Positions 1 through 6,864 of a stretch of 39,538 nucleotides of DNA are shown in pieces. The position numbers were made by a program, and so were the translations under genes. The notes beneath the pieces are model-generated. The model ran no database searches. It saw only the letters and a program-made list of their open reading frames with translations, and had not been told where the DNA came from. Within the stretch, counting starts at the first letter, position 1. The number at the start of each line of letters is the position of its first letter. This DNA is from Paenirhodobacter enshiensis (GTDB lineage: Bacteria; Pseudomonadota; Alphaproteobacteria; Rhodobacterales; Rhodobacteraceae). The DNA is taken from contig NZ_JFZB01000037.1 in NCBI RefSeq assembly GCF_000740785.1, positions 1 to 39,538 on the forward strand, read 5' to 3'.

Positions 1-29
1 AAACTGTCCGGAAAATGGGGACCACCTCA
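1..29. mobile_element. Possible right end of an insertion sequence
   Basis: The first 29 bases read like an outward-facing terminal repeat: TGTCCGGAAAATGGGG at 5-20, with the stretch ending in CA at 28-29. This is the layout expected for an IS3-type right end (TG...CA termini). The rest of the element would lie outside the window, so no transposase or partner repeat can be seen. The call rests on pattern memory alone. Confidence 0.3.
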
Positions 30-34
30 AAGGG

Positions 35-790
35 ATGGGGAGTAGCTCACGTCTGACGCAAGTTGCCCGGGAGATCGACCTCCAGATCGTGACGGCCCAG
101 TTGAACAGTCCCGAGCGACTGGCGCATTTCTTCGGTCAGGTGCTTCAAGAGGTCGGACAACGAGTGCGGCTTGTGGAGAGCCTCGACTATCGGGCGGACC
201 GCCTGGGATCTATCTTCAGCTATTTCAGGCGCAACCCGGACGAAGCCTTGCTCTACGCGAGAACTGCCGACCATCCCGCAGATCAGGAAGCAATCGCAAA
301 CCGTGCCTATGCGGACTGCAACGGGAATGGGAATGTCGAGAGTGGTGACGGGTGGAGATTCCGCGGACGCGCCCTTAAGCAGGTCACCGGTCGCGCGAAT
401 TACCGAGCCTTCACCGAAGATCATGCTCAAATGTTCGGTGAGCAGATCGACTTCGAGGCTGAGCCGGACTTGCTGGAAACACCACGCTACGCCGTTCGTT
501 CGGCCCTTTGGTTCTGGCACGCCAACGATCTCTATTCGCTCGCGGACGCAGGTATCAACCGCGCTGCCGCCGACAGCATTACAGCGATCATCAATCGTGG
601 GACGGATTCCTATGAGCAACGCCGGGAAAACATTCGTCGGCTGAGCGAGGCGGAGGTTTTCGCAAACGTCTGTCGTTTTCCGTCTCTCGCCCGCGCTTCG
701 AAGACGCGGAATGAGAAACGCTGTCTGGATCCGTGCTGCTCTCTTGCTATCGGGCCTCGCCAGTCCATCCGTGGGCCAAACGATCTTTGA
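35..790 (+). CDS. GH19 chitinase / endolysin-like protein, possibly truncated
   Basis: A 251-aa protein with the glycoside hydrolase family 19 fold, whose members cut chitin or bacterial peptidoglycan and often serve as phage endolysins. Visible landmarks are RLAHFFGQVLQE (28-39), where E39 fits the usual HE catalytic glutamate with Gln in place of His, VESGDGWRFRGRALKQVTGRANY (101-123, the substrate-cleft signature of the family), and AIINRGTDSYEQRRENI near 184-200. The ATG at 35 lies only six bases after an apparent insertion-sequence end, so the original N-terminus may be lost. The last ~45 residues are rich in Cys and Arg, do not look like GH19, and overlap the next gene by 80 bases, so a late frameshift is possible. 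It could be a prophage lysis gene or a leftover of one. Confidence 0.6.
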   Translation: MGSSSRLTQVAREIDLQIVTAQLNSPERLAHFFGQVLQEVGQRVRLVESLDYRADRLGSIFSYFRRNPDEALLYARTADHPADQEAIANRAYADCNGNGNVESGDGWRFRGRALKQVTGRANYRAFTEDHAQMFGEQIDFEAEPDLLETPRYAVRSALWFWHANDLYSLADAGINRAAADSITAIINRGTDSYEQRRENIRRLSEAEVFANVCRFPSLARASKTRNEKRCLDPCCSLAIGPRQSIRGPNDL

Positions 791-1013
791 TGGCCCTTCT
801 GTCGAATCGACGCTGCTAGTTGACCTACGGCCTCGAGGCGAGGATCGATTTGCCATCCATCTGACCGACAAAACGACCGGCCGACAACTGGACTACGAGT
901 TTGACGGCGAGGGCGCGAACGATCCAGAGCCGCTACTGCAATACGTCGGTCATCCTGCTGACGATCGAGTTTCCATGGCGGCATTCATTGCCGCAATACT
1001 CCCGCGTCCTTGA
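711..1013 (+). CDS. Small predicted secreted protein, unknown function
   Basis: A 100-aa reading frame whose first ~23 residues form a plausible Sec signal: MRNAVW, a hydrophobic core IRAALLLSGLA, then a small-residue cleavage region ending SVGQ. The mature part is acidic and mostly polar with no motif I recognise. The start lies inside the 3' end of the GH19 gene in another frame, so the two would be translationally linked if both are real. There is no lipobox cysteine, so it is not an obvious Rz1-type spanin. The following bases in the next frame (around 975-1050) also read protein-like, so the true C-terminus may have been altered by a frameshift. Confidence 0.4.
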   Translation: MRNAVWIRAALLLSGLASPSVGQTIFDGPSVESTLLVDLRPRGEDRFAIHLTDKTTGRQLDYEFDGEGANDPEPLLQYVGHPADDRVSMAAFIAAILPRP

Positions 1014-1557
1014 CACCTACGCCTTCCCAGATCGGACTTGGCGTATATCGATATGACGGCTGGGCCGGTGCCCGACATTGCTATGCGCGACAGCTCTCAG
1101 ATTGAGACCGAAGACATGCCAATGCAACCACCGATTTTCGCTGAATGCATCTCAGATTACAGCGGAGGCCCGTTTATATTTTAAGTAAAAACAATGGACT
1201 ATGGCGGCATTGGGGTGGAGAAGGTTGGATTTCAGTCCCACCCCCTTCGCCAGATCCCCCGTATGTATTCAGATATAAACCATTGAGTTGACTTACACTT
1301 GTCTTCATGTGCTGCGATGGGCTTAATCCGATGCCGTATTTTGCCGCATATTGCCTTGTTTGTTCGCGCATGGGTTCCAGCGTTTCTTCGGCTGTCGGCC
1401 GCGGAACTCGGGTGGCAGCAGATGAGGAGACGCGAAGGCGTTTCAACAACTCGGGACTATTCAGAGATATCCTTGGATCACACGCGCGACATCTCGCAGC
1501 TTCTGAGCAGAAGGGCCTGATCTCTCATGCCCCAGGCTTCTCCGGAAAAAACGCGGC
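1014..1557. other. Gene-poor, relatively AT-rich stretch
   Basis: About 540 bases with no convincing gene. Base composition is clearly lower in GC than the rest of the window (for example TTTATATTTTAAGTAAAAAC around 1171-1190). Short open frames on both strands here show no family likeness and no good ribosome site. With the GH19 gene on its left this looks like eroded, probably imported, DNA next to the arsenic operon. Confidence 0.5.
1223..1252 (+). other. Degenerate tRNA 3'-end-like sequence (possible att remnant)
   Basis: The stretch ends GTCCCACCCCCTTCGCCA (1235-1252), which reads like the T-arm 3' strand, acceptor strand and CCA of a tRNA. The matching 5' T-stem (1225-1229) pairs at only 3 of 5 positions and there is no anticodon arm upstream, so it is not a functional tRNA. 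Site-specific integrases commonly leave such 3' fragments at island borders. Resemblance is modest. Confidence 0.28.
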
Positions 1558-2841
1558 TCAGTCTGTGGCGAGCCGGCGCACCGCGAGCCAGCTTGCCAGA
1601 GCCATCGCCCCCGCGGTCGTCAGGCAAAGCGCAAGCCCGCCAATCTGATAGCTGAGCCCCGACAGAAGCGTTCCGACCAGCCGGCCTGCCGCATTCGCCA
1701 TGTAGTAGAAGCCGACGTCGCGGGTGATCCTCTCGGCCGATCCAAAGGCGAGGATCAGGTAGGAGTGGACCGAGGAATTGATCGCGAAGACATAGCCGAA
1801 CAGCAACAACCCGCCGATCAGCGTGGCGCTCAGCCAGGGGGCGGGCCCGCCGGCCATCGCGGCGGCGATCGCCAGCGCGAACGGGATCGGCACCAGAAGC
1901 CCGGCCCAGAAGATCGCCTTGCGGATGATCCCGGATTCCGGTTGGCCCCGTGCGCCGAGGATCCGGGGCGCAAGCGCCTGCACCGCACCGTAACCGATGA
2001 TCCACAGCGCCAGAAAGCCGCCGATCAGGAAGAAGGCGGTGCGGCGTCCCTCGCTCGTGCCGTCGGACAGGGCGGCCTGAAAGTAGACCGGGATGCCGAC
2101 CACGAACCAGACATCGCGCGCGCCGAACAGGAACAGGCGTGCCAGAGACAGCCGGTTGACCCGTGCGTCCGTCGCGCGCCAGCCGCCCCAGGATTCGTCG
2201 GATTTCATCCGCCCCGGCAGACCCGACGGCAGAAACATCATGACCGCCGCCAGAATGAGCGCGAGCACGGCCGCCATGCTCCAGACCGCGGCCCGGAACC
2301 CGACCAGCGCAAGCAGCATTGCCCCGAGGAAGAACCCCAGGCCCTTCACCGCGTTCTTCGATCCGGTCAGCGCCGCGACCCAGCGAAACAGACCGCCATC
2401 TTCCTTCGGAGCCAGCAGTTTCACCGCGGATTTCGAGGACATCTTGGCCAGGTCCTTGGCCACGCCCGAAACCCCCTGAACCGCCATCACGAAGACGACC
2501 GAGGCCGCGACTCCCCAGGACGGATCCAGCTGCGCAAGGGCCACGAGCGCCCCGATCTGCAACGCCAGCCCGCCATGCAGCGTGGCCGCCAGCCCGAACC
2601 GCGCCGCCAGCCATCCGGCGCCCAGATTGGTCGCGATCCCTGCGGCCTCATAAAGCAGGAACAGCCAGGCCAGCTGCACCGGCGTGAAGCCGAGGCTGTT
2701 GAACTGCAGCAGCACCAGCATCCGCAACGCCCCGTCGGACGCCATGAAGGCCCAGTAGGCCGCGGTGACGGCAGCGTAGGCGCGCAGCGCGTCTTCCGGC
2801 CGATCTGGCCGCGGGGCGCTGTCCCGGCCCGGCCCGCTCAC
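1558..2841 (-). CDS. arsJ: ArsJ, organoarsenical (1-arseno-3-phosphoglycerate) exporter, MFS
   Basis: A 427-aa major facilitator protein with about 11-12 hydrophobic segments. The opening LRAYAAVTAAYWAFMASDGALRML and the loop DLAKMSSKSAVKLLAP match ArsJ rather than general drug exporters. ArsJ expels 1-arseno-3-phosphoglycerate, which GAPDH makes from arsenate; outside the cell the compound falls apart to arsenate and 3-phosphoglycerate. I chose the GTG at 2841, which overlaps the GAPDH stop as GTGA. The frame stays open upstream to 2895, but that would run well into the GAPDH gene and add residues that do not resemble ArsJ. It is the last gene of the arsRC-GAPDH-arsJ operon, and the GAPDH neighbour strongly supports the specific call. 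Confidence 0.9.
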   Translation of the reverse strand: MSGPGRDSAPRPDRPEDALRAYAAVTAAYWAFMASDGALRMLVLLQFNSLGFTPVQLAWLFLLYEAAGIATNLGAGWLAARFGLAATLHGGLALQIGALVALAQLDPSWGVAASVVFVMAVQGVSGVAKDLAKMSSKSAVKLLAPKEDGGLFRWVAALTGSKNAVKGLGFFLGAMLLALVGFRAAVWSMAAVLALILAAVMMFLPSGLPGRMKSDESWGGWRATDARVNRLSLARLFLFGARDVWFVVGIPVYFQAALSDGTSEGRRTAFFLIGGFLALWIIGYGAVQALAPRILGARGQPESGIIRKAIFWAGLLVPIPFALAIAAAMAGGPAPWLSATLIGGLLLFGYVFAINSSVHSYLILAFGSAERITRDVGFYYMANAAGRLVGTLLSGLSYQIGGLALCLTTAGAMALASWLAVRRLATD

Positions 2842-3860
2842 AGCGATGCCGCGACCATGCGCGCGATATCGGCAAGCCGGCAGGCATAGCCCCATTCGTT
2901 GTCATACCAGGCGCAGACCTTCACCTGCGTGCCGTCGATCACCATGGTCGAGGGGCCATCGACGATGGCCGACCGGCGGTCGTTGGTGAAGTCGCTCGAC
3001 ACCAGCGGGCGGGTCTCGAAGCCGAGGATGCCGCTCAGCGGCCCCTCGGCGGCGGCGGCGGCGAACAGCGCGTTCACCTCCTCGGCCGTGGTCGGCCGGG
3101 CGACCTCGAACACGCCCTCGGTGAAGGACGCATTCAGCAGCGGTACGCGGATGGCATGGCCGTTCAGGCGGCCTTTCAGCTCGGGGTAAATCAGTGTGAT
3201 CGCCGTGGCCGAGCCGGTCGTCGTCGGGATCAGGTTCGTCAGCGCCGAACGCGCCCGGCGCAGGTCCGCCGACGGGCGGTCCGCGATGGTCTGGGTGTTG
3301 GTCGCGTCGTGGATCGTGGTGATCGAGCCGTGCCGGATCCCGAGCGCTTCATGGATCACCTTCACCAGCGGGGCCAGACAGTTCGTGGTGCAGGACGCCG
3401 CGCTCAGCAGCGCCTGCGATCCGTCGTAAAGGTGCTGGTTCACCCCATAGACAAGATTGAGGGCGCTGTCCTCCTTCACCGGGGCCGAGACCACGACCTT
3501 GCGCACCCCGGCGGCATAGTAGGGCGCGACCTTCGCCGCGGTCCGGAACGCGCCGGTGCAGTCGATGACCATATCGACGCCCATCCGGGCCAGCGGAAGG
3601 GCGTCGATGCTGCGCTCATGCGTCAGGGGGACGGTCCGGCCGTTGAGGACAAGCGCCTCGTGTGCCGCGCTCACCGGCGTGGGCCAGCGGCCGTGAACGG
3701 AGTCGAACTCCATCAGCAGCGCGTGTTGCCGCGCATCTCCGATCGGATCGTTGAGCAGCACGATTTCGCCCCCGGTTCCGGTATCGGTCAGCTCGCGCAG
3801 CAGAAGTTTTCCGATCCGGCCGAGGCCGTTGATGGCGATGCGGGGCAGGGGATGTGTCAT
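2838..3860 (-). CDS. gap: ArsJ-associated glyceraldehyde-3-phosphate dehydrogenase
   Basis: A 340-aa GAPDH. Landmarks are the NAD-binding INGLGRIGK (10-18), NDP near 37-39, the catalytic site SAASCTTNC with C157, the base H184 in TTIHDATNTQ, and the C-terminal WYDNEWGYACRL. The family oxidises glyceraldehyde-3-phosphate with phosphate. In this gene setting arsenate is the likely co-substrate, giving unstable 1-arseno-3-phosphoglycerate for ArsJ to pump out. I chose the ATG at 3860, four bases after the arsRC stop; a longer frame opening at 3911 overlaps arsRC and adds a basic, non-conserved tail. The gene overlaps arsJ by four bases, so all three proteins are probably made from one message. 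It is probably a dedicated paralogue rather than the housekeeping enzyme, but the window cannot prove that. Confidence 0.9.
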   Translation of the reverse strand: MTHPLPRIAINGLGRIGKLLLRELTDTGTGGEIVLLNDPIGDARQHALLMEFDSVHGRWPTPVSAAHEALVLNGRTVPLTHERSIDALPLARMGVDMVIDCTGAFRTAAKVAPYYAAGVRKVVVSAPVKEDSALNLVYGVNQHLYDGSQALLSAASCTTNCLAPLVKVIHEALGIRHGSITTIHDATNTQTIADRPSADLRRARSALTNLIPTTTGSATAITLIYPELKGRLNGHAIRVPLLNASFTEGVFEVARPTTAEEVNALFAAAAAEGPLSGILGFETRPLVSSDFTNDRRSAIVDGPSTMVIDGTQVKVCAWYDNEWGYACRLADIARMVAASL

Positions 3861-3864
3861 GGGG

Positions 3865-4725
3865 TCAGGCTTTCCGTGGGGTTTCGCTTTCGGGTGCGGC
3901 GCCGAGCGCATCGACCCGCGTTTGCACCGACATCCGGCCGAGGCTTTCGACGGGCAGTTCGGCGAATGCGATGATCCGGCGGCGCAAAACGGCGTAGCTT
4001 TGGGCGAAGGCCAGGGCCTTTTCGGCCTCGGTGCCGGTGGCCTTCACCGGATCTGGCAGGCCCCAGTGACCGGCGATCGGTTGTCCGGGCCAGGGCGGGC
4101 AATCCTCGGCCGCGGCGGTGTCGCAGACGGTGAACACGAAATCCATCACCGGCGCGCCGGCGCGGCGGAACTCCGAGACATGCTTGGCCCGCAGTCCTGA
4201 GGTGTCATGTCCGTTGCGCCGCAGCACCTCCAGCGCGAAGGGGTTCAGCGCGCTGTTGGGGCGCGTGCCGGCCGAGAACGCCCGGAACCGACCCTTTCCC
4301 AGATCGCGCAACAGCGCCTCGGCGAAGATCGAGCGGGCGGAGTTGCCCGAGCAGATGAACAGCACGTTGAACCCGGCCTCGGGGCACGCCATCGGGGCGG
4401 CCTGCGTGCCGGCAGGGGGCAGGGCTGGCAACAGGTCCGGCCGGGCCCGGCCCACATCGAGCGCGAGATAACCGATCAGCCCCTCGGTCACGCCGAGATC
4501 GACCGCGTAATACAGTGACCGTCCCTGCCGCTCGACCCCGACAAGGCCCGAGGCCGTCAGCTCGGCCAGATGATGCGAAAGCGTGTTCTGCTTCATCCCG
4601 AGCGCCTCGGCGATCTCGGTCGGGCGCACGCCCTGCGGGGCGAAGCGCATCAGCAATCTGAACACCGCAAGGCGGCCCGGATGTCCCAGGGTGGCAAAGG
4701 CGAGAGTGGCGCGATTCTGTTCCAT
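3865..4725 (-). CDS. arsRC: ArsR-ArsC fusion: arsenic repressor joined to arsenate reductase
   Basis: A 286-aa two-domain protein. Residues 1-~92 form an ArsR-family winged helix (recognition region TEIAEALGMKQNTLSHHLAEL, wing RQGRSLYYAV). A Pro/Ala-rich linker (~95-115) leads to a low-molecular-weight-phosphatase-type arsenate reductase: P-loop C125-SGNSA-R131, redox cysteines C201 and C209 in TVCDTAAAEDCP, and acid D225 in HWGLPDP. All residues for thiol-coupled As(V) to As(III) reduction are present. The ArsR half contains no cysteine at all; the first is C114 in the linker. The classical CxC As(III) site is therefore missing and the inducer must be sensed differently. It is first gene of the operon, with a palindrome touching its start codon, so autorepression is likely. 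Confidence 0.9.
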   Translation of the reverse strand: MEQNRATLAFATLGHPGRLAVFRLLMRFAPQGVRPTEIAEALGMKQNTLSHHLAELTASGLVGVERQGRSLYYAVDLGVTEGLIGYLALDVGRARPDLLPALPPAGTQAAPMACPEAGFNVLFICSGNSARSIFAEALLRDLGKGRFRAFSAGTRPNSALNPFALEVLRRNGHDTSGLRAKHVSEFRRAGAPVMDFVFTVCDTAAAEDCPPWPGQPIAGHWGLPDPVKATGTEAEKALAFAQSYAVLRRRIIAFAELPVESLGRMSVQTRVDALGAAPESETPRKA

Positions 4726-4745
4726 ATTTCCAGATTAATGGAAAT
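4726..4745 (-). promoter_or_regulatory. Probable ArsR operator at the arsRC start
   Basis: A perfect inverted repeat, ATTTCCA (4726-4732), six-base spacer GATTAA, TGGAAAT (4739-4745), sits directly against the arsRC start codon. ArsR-family repressors bind such AT-rich dyads over their own promoters. Its position means that bound repressor would block the start region itself, and the message may have a very short leader because no clear ribosome site lies upstream. Confidence 0.65.
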
Positions 4746-4948
4746 GATTGATCGCGTCGAATGAAGGTTTCATGACAATCCCGGCCGGAGATGTGCCGCC
4801 GGACCCGGCGCAGGCTGAGGCCGTCGCGCAAGGATTGCCGCGTTTACACCACAGCATTCGCACTCATTGAGCGGATCTTATGTCTGGGAGGACAGGCTGT
4901 CGCCTTACTGTCGGTCCACCACTTTCCCGTTGTAGAACAAGGGATAAG

Positions 4949-5032
4949 TGGTGGGTGACCCTGGAATCGAACCAGGCGTGGGTCTCCCCGGCGGAGTTAC
5001 AGTCCGCTGCCGCACCTTGCAGCTCGTCACCC
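4949..5032 (-). tRNA. tRNA-Tyr (GTA)
   Basis: Read on the minus strand, the gene starts GGGTGAC (5032-5026) and its acceptor partner GTCACCC is at 4959-4953, followed by A and an encoded CCA (4951-4949). The anticodon arm is GCGGA-CTGTAAC-TCCGC with anticodon GTA. A variable arm (GGG-GAGA-CCC) and the T-arm CCTGG-TTCGATT-CCAGG complete an 84-base class II tRNA, as expected for bacterial tRNA-Tyr. Confidence 0.95.
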
Positions 5033-5154
5033 GACGTGGCGCTGAATATCCGGGGGTGCACAGAGCGTCAAGCGGCTTTTTTACCCCGCATGACATGCGC
5101 CCCTTGCCAAAGCGGACGCGAGGCCTCAGGTAGGGGCCAACGAAAGGTCTGACG

Positions 5155-5937
5155 ATGAAAAAGCCGGATTGGGTGATCGACAAGGAACGCGCCAAGCGCG
5201 CCGCGGCGGCGGAAACCGTGTGGCTGTTCGGCATTCACGCGGTGCGCGATGCGCTGCTGAATCCGAACCGCGAGCGGCTGCGTCTGGTGCTGACCAAGAA
5301 TGCCTCGGACCGTCTGGGCGATGCCGTGGCCGCCGGCGGGCTGGAGCCCGAGATCGTCGAGCCGCGCAATTTCGACAAGGTGGTGCCGATCTCGTCCGAT
5401 TCGGTGCATCAGGGCGCCGGGCTCGAGGTCCGTCCGCTCGACTGGGGCAAGCTCGACGACGTGGCGCTGACCGGGGCCGGGGCGCCTCTGGTCGTGCTGC
5501 TCGACCGGGTGACTGATCCGCACAACGTCGGCGCGATCCTGCGCTCGGCCGAGGTGTTCGGTGCCCGCGCCGTGGTCTCGCCCGCCCGTCATTCCGCCCC
5601 CGAAACCGGCGCGCTCGCGAAGACCGCTTCGGGCGCGCTGGAGCGTCAGCCCTATCTGCGGGTGACCAACCTCGCCGCCGCGATGACCGAGCTGCGCGAG
5701 ATGGGCTATGTTCTCGTCGGCCTTGCCGGCGAAGCCGAGATGACCCTCGCCGAGGGCCTCGCACAGGTCGGCAAGCGCCCTGTCGGGCTGGTTCTCGGCG
5801 CTGAGGGGCCGGGGCTGCGCGACAAGACGCGCGAGACCTGCGACATGATCGTGCGCATTCCCTTCGCGGGGGCCTTCGGCTCGCTCAACGTCTCGAATGC
5901 GGCGGCCGTGTCGCTTTATGCGGCCGCGAACCGCTGA
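5155..5937 (+). CDS. rlmB: 23S rRNA 2'-O-ribose methyltransferase, RlmB (SpoU family)
   Basis: A 260-aa SpoU/TrmH-type enzyme that methylates a guanosine ribose in 23S rRNA using S-adenosylmethionine. An N-terminal substrate-binding domain begins WLFGIHAVRDALLNP near 22-36. The knotted catalytic domain shows all three family motifs: DPHNVGAILRSAEVFGA, LVLGAEGPGLR and SLNVSNAAAVSLYA, with the motif-1 Asn and Arg present. Length is normal. The ATG at 5155 is preceded by AACGAAAGG, a weak ribosome site. The gene diverges from tRNA-Tyr and is followed by a non-coding stretch ending in a terminator. A related SpoU enzyme acting on tRNA cannot be ruled out, but the N-terminal domain favours RlmB. 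Confidence 0.88.
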   Translation: MKKPDWVIDKERAKRAAAAETVWLFGIHAVRDALLNPNRERLRLVLTKNASDRLGDAVAAGGLEPEIVEPRNFDKVVPISSDSVHQGAGLEVRPLDWGKLDDVALTGAGAPLVVLLDRVTDPHNVGAILRSAEVFGARAVVSPARHSAPETGALAKTASGALERQPYLRVTNLAAAMTELREMGYVLVGLAGEAEMTLAEGLAQVGKRPVGLVLGAEGPGLRDKTRETCDMIVRIPFAGAFGSLNVSNAAAVSLYAAANR

Positions 5938-6033
5938 TCTGTCGGCGGCGCTGCATCTTATCCCGGGGCAGCGCAAGCGAAAAACATCACATTCTCGGCA
6001 TATTTTTTCGATTCGCCCTTTAAAGGTGCGACT

Positions 6034-6145
6034 CATGTCTTATGTTGGAAATCAGAAGAGCGGCTTTGGAACCGCCGCCCTTCCAGTTCACTGTCCCTCG
6101 TTCCGCCACTTGAGCGCCCGGCCTTCTTGGCTCGGGCGCTTTTTT
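6034..6145 (+). ncRNA. Possible small RNA between rlmB and the CoA-binding gene
   Basis: The 267-base gap between two plus-strand genes holds no plausible protein gene but ends in a strong intrinsic terminator (6113-6145). Upstream of it lies a short hairpin (GCGG-CTTTGGAA-CCGC, around 6060-6075). The terminator sits 60 bases before the next start codon and 175 bases after the rlmB stop, which fits a short independent transcript. It could equally be just the long 3' end of the rlmB message. The 5' end is a guess; no clear promoter was found. Confidence 0.3.
6113..6145 (+). terminator. Intrinsic terminator
   Basis: An 11-bp stem with a single bulge (AGCGCCCGGCC at 6113-6123 against GGC-T-CGGGCGCT at 6129-6140) and a five-base loop is followed at once by a T-run through 6145. 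This is a textbook plus-strand Rho-independent terminator. Confidence 0.85.
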
Positions 6146-6204
6146 CTGATCTTTTCGGCGTTCGGGGGCCGGTCTCGGGCCTCGTTCCCATTCCGGAGAC
6201 CGTC

Positions 6205-6624
6205 ATGACCGATGCCCAAATCCGCGAGATTCTGCAAGACACCCGGGTGATCGCCATCGTCGGACTGTCGGCAAAACCCGAGCGGCCGTCTTTCCACGTA
6301 GCGGAATTCCTGCAGCGCAGGGGCTACCGGATCGTTCCCGTCAATCCGGGCCTCGCCGGTCAGACCCTGTTCGGCGAGAGGGTTTATCCCGATCTCGCAG
6401 CCATCCCCGAAGATGCCCATGTCGACATGGTCGATATCTTCCGCGCCTCCGAAACTGTCCCGGCCATCGTCACCGAGGCCCTCGCTCACCTGCCGGAGCT
6501 TCGCACGATCTGGACCCAGCTCGGGGTGATCAGCCCCGAGGGTGCCGCGACTGCCCGTGCCGCCGGCAAGCGGGTGGTGATGGACCGATGTCCGAAGATC
6601 GAATACCCCCGCCTGATCGGCTGA
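6205..6624 (+). CDS. CoA-binding domain protein (YccU family)
   Basis: A 139-aa single-domain protein with the Rossmann-like CoA-binding fold: VIAIVGLSAKPERPSFHVAEFLQRRGYRIVPVNP at the N-terminus and a C-terminal VVMDRCPKIEYPRL, the usual ending of this family. Its cellular role is not known; the fold is shared with the succinyl-CoA synthetase alpha subunit. I chose the ATG at 6205, which has GGAG at 6195-6198. The frame stays open to 6127, but that would run through the terminator upstream. It is probably a single-gene transcript, with a repeat element downstream. Confidence 0.85.
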   Translation: MTDAQIREILQDTRVIAIVGLSAKPERPSFHVAEFLQRRGYRIVPVNPGLAGQTLFGERVYPDLAAIPEDAHVDMVDIFRASETVPAIVTEALAHLPELRTIWTQLGVISPEGAATARAAGKRVVMDRCPKIEYPRLIG

Positions 6625-6681
6625 GGCTGTCGCGATGATGCTATCAGCCCGCCGCCGCGTCACGAAGCGTGACCGCACAGA

Positions 6682-6825
6682 GGGGCGCTGCCCCTCTTGC
6701 CCCTGCGGGGCAATTCACCCCGGGATATTTATGGAAAGATGAAAGGTGCAGGGTGCGCTTCCTCTTTCATCTTTCCATAAATATCCCGGGGGTGAGGGCC
6801 GCAGGCCCGAGGGGGCAGAGCCCCC
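6682..6825. repeat. Intergenic palindromic repeat, copy 1 (CCCGGGATATTT type)
   Basis: The core is a perfect 28-bp inverted repeat (6718-6745 and 6764-6791) with an 18-base loop, starting CCCCGGGATATTT. It is flanked by GC-rich segments: CCCCTGCGGGG on the left, and GGGCCGCAGGCCC then GGGGGCAGAGCCCCC on the right. Copies occur at 10241-10381 and, as a half, at 26861-26926. It lies between convergent genes and may act as a bidirectional terminator. Confidence 0.85.
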
Positions 6826-6864
6826 TTCTTTGCTTCTTGTGGAGCGGAGCCCCGGTTCTCAGGG

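Noticed and set aside
1174-1648. Short open frames on both strands between the GH19 region and arsJ
   Set aside because: No recognisable domain, no ribosome site, low-complexity content, and they overlap the arsJ 3' end or the tRNA-like fragment.
4948-5133. Open frame on the plus strand reading MVGDPGIEPGVGLPGG
   Set aside because: It is the antisense of tRNA-Tyr, a well-known source of false protein calls.
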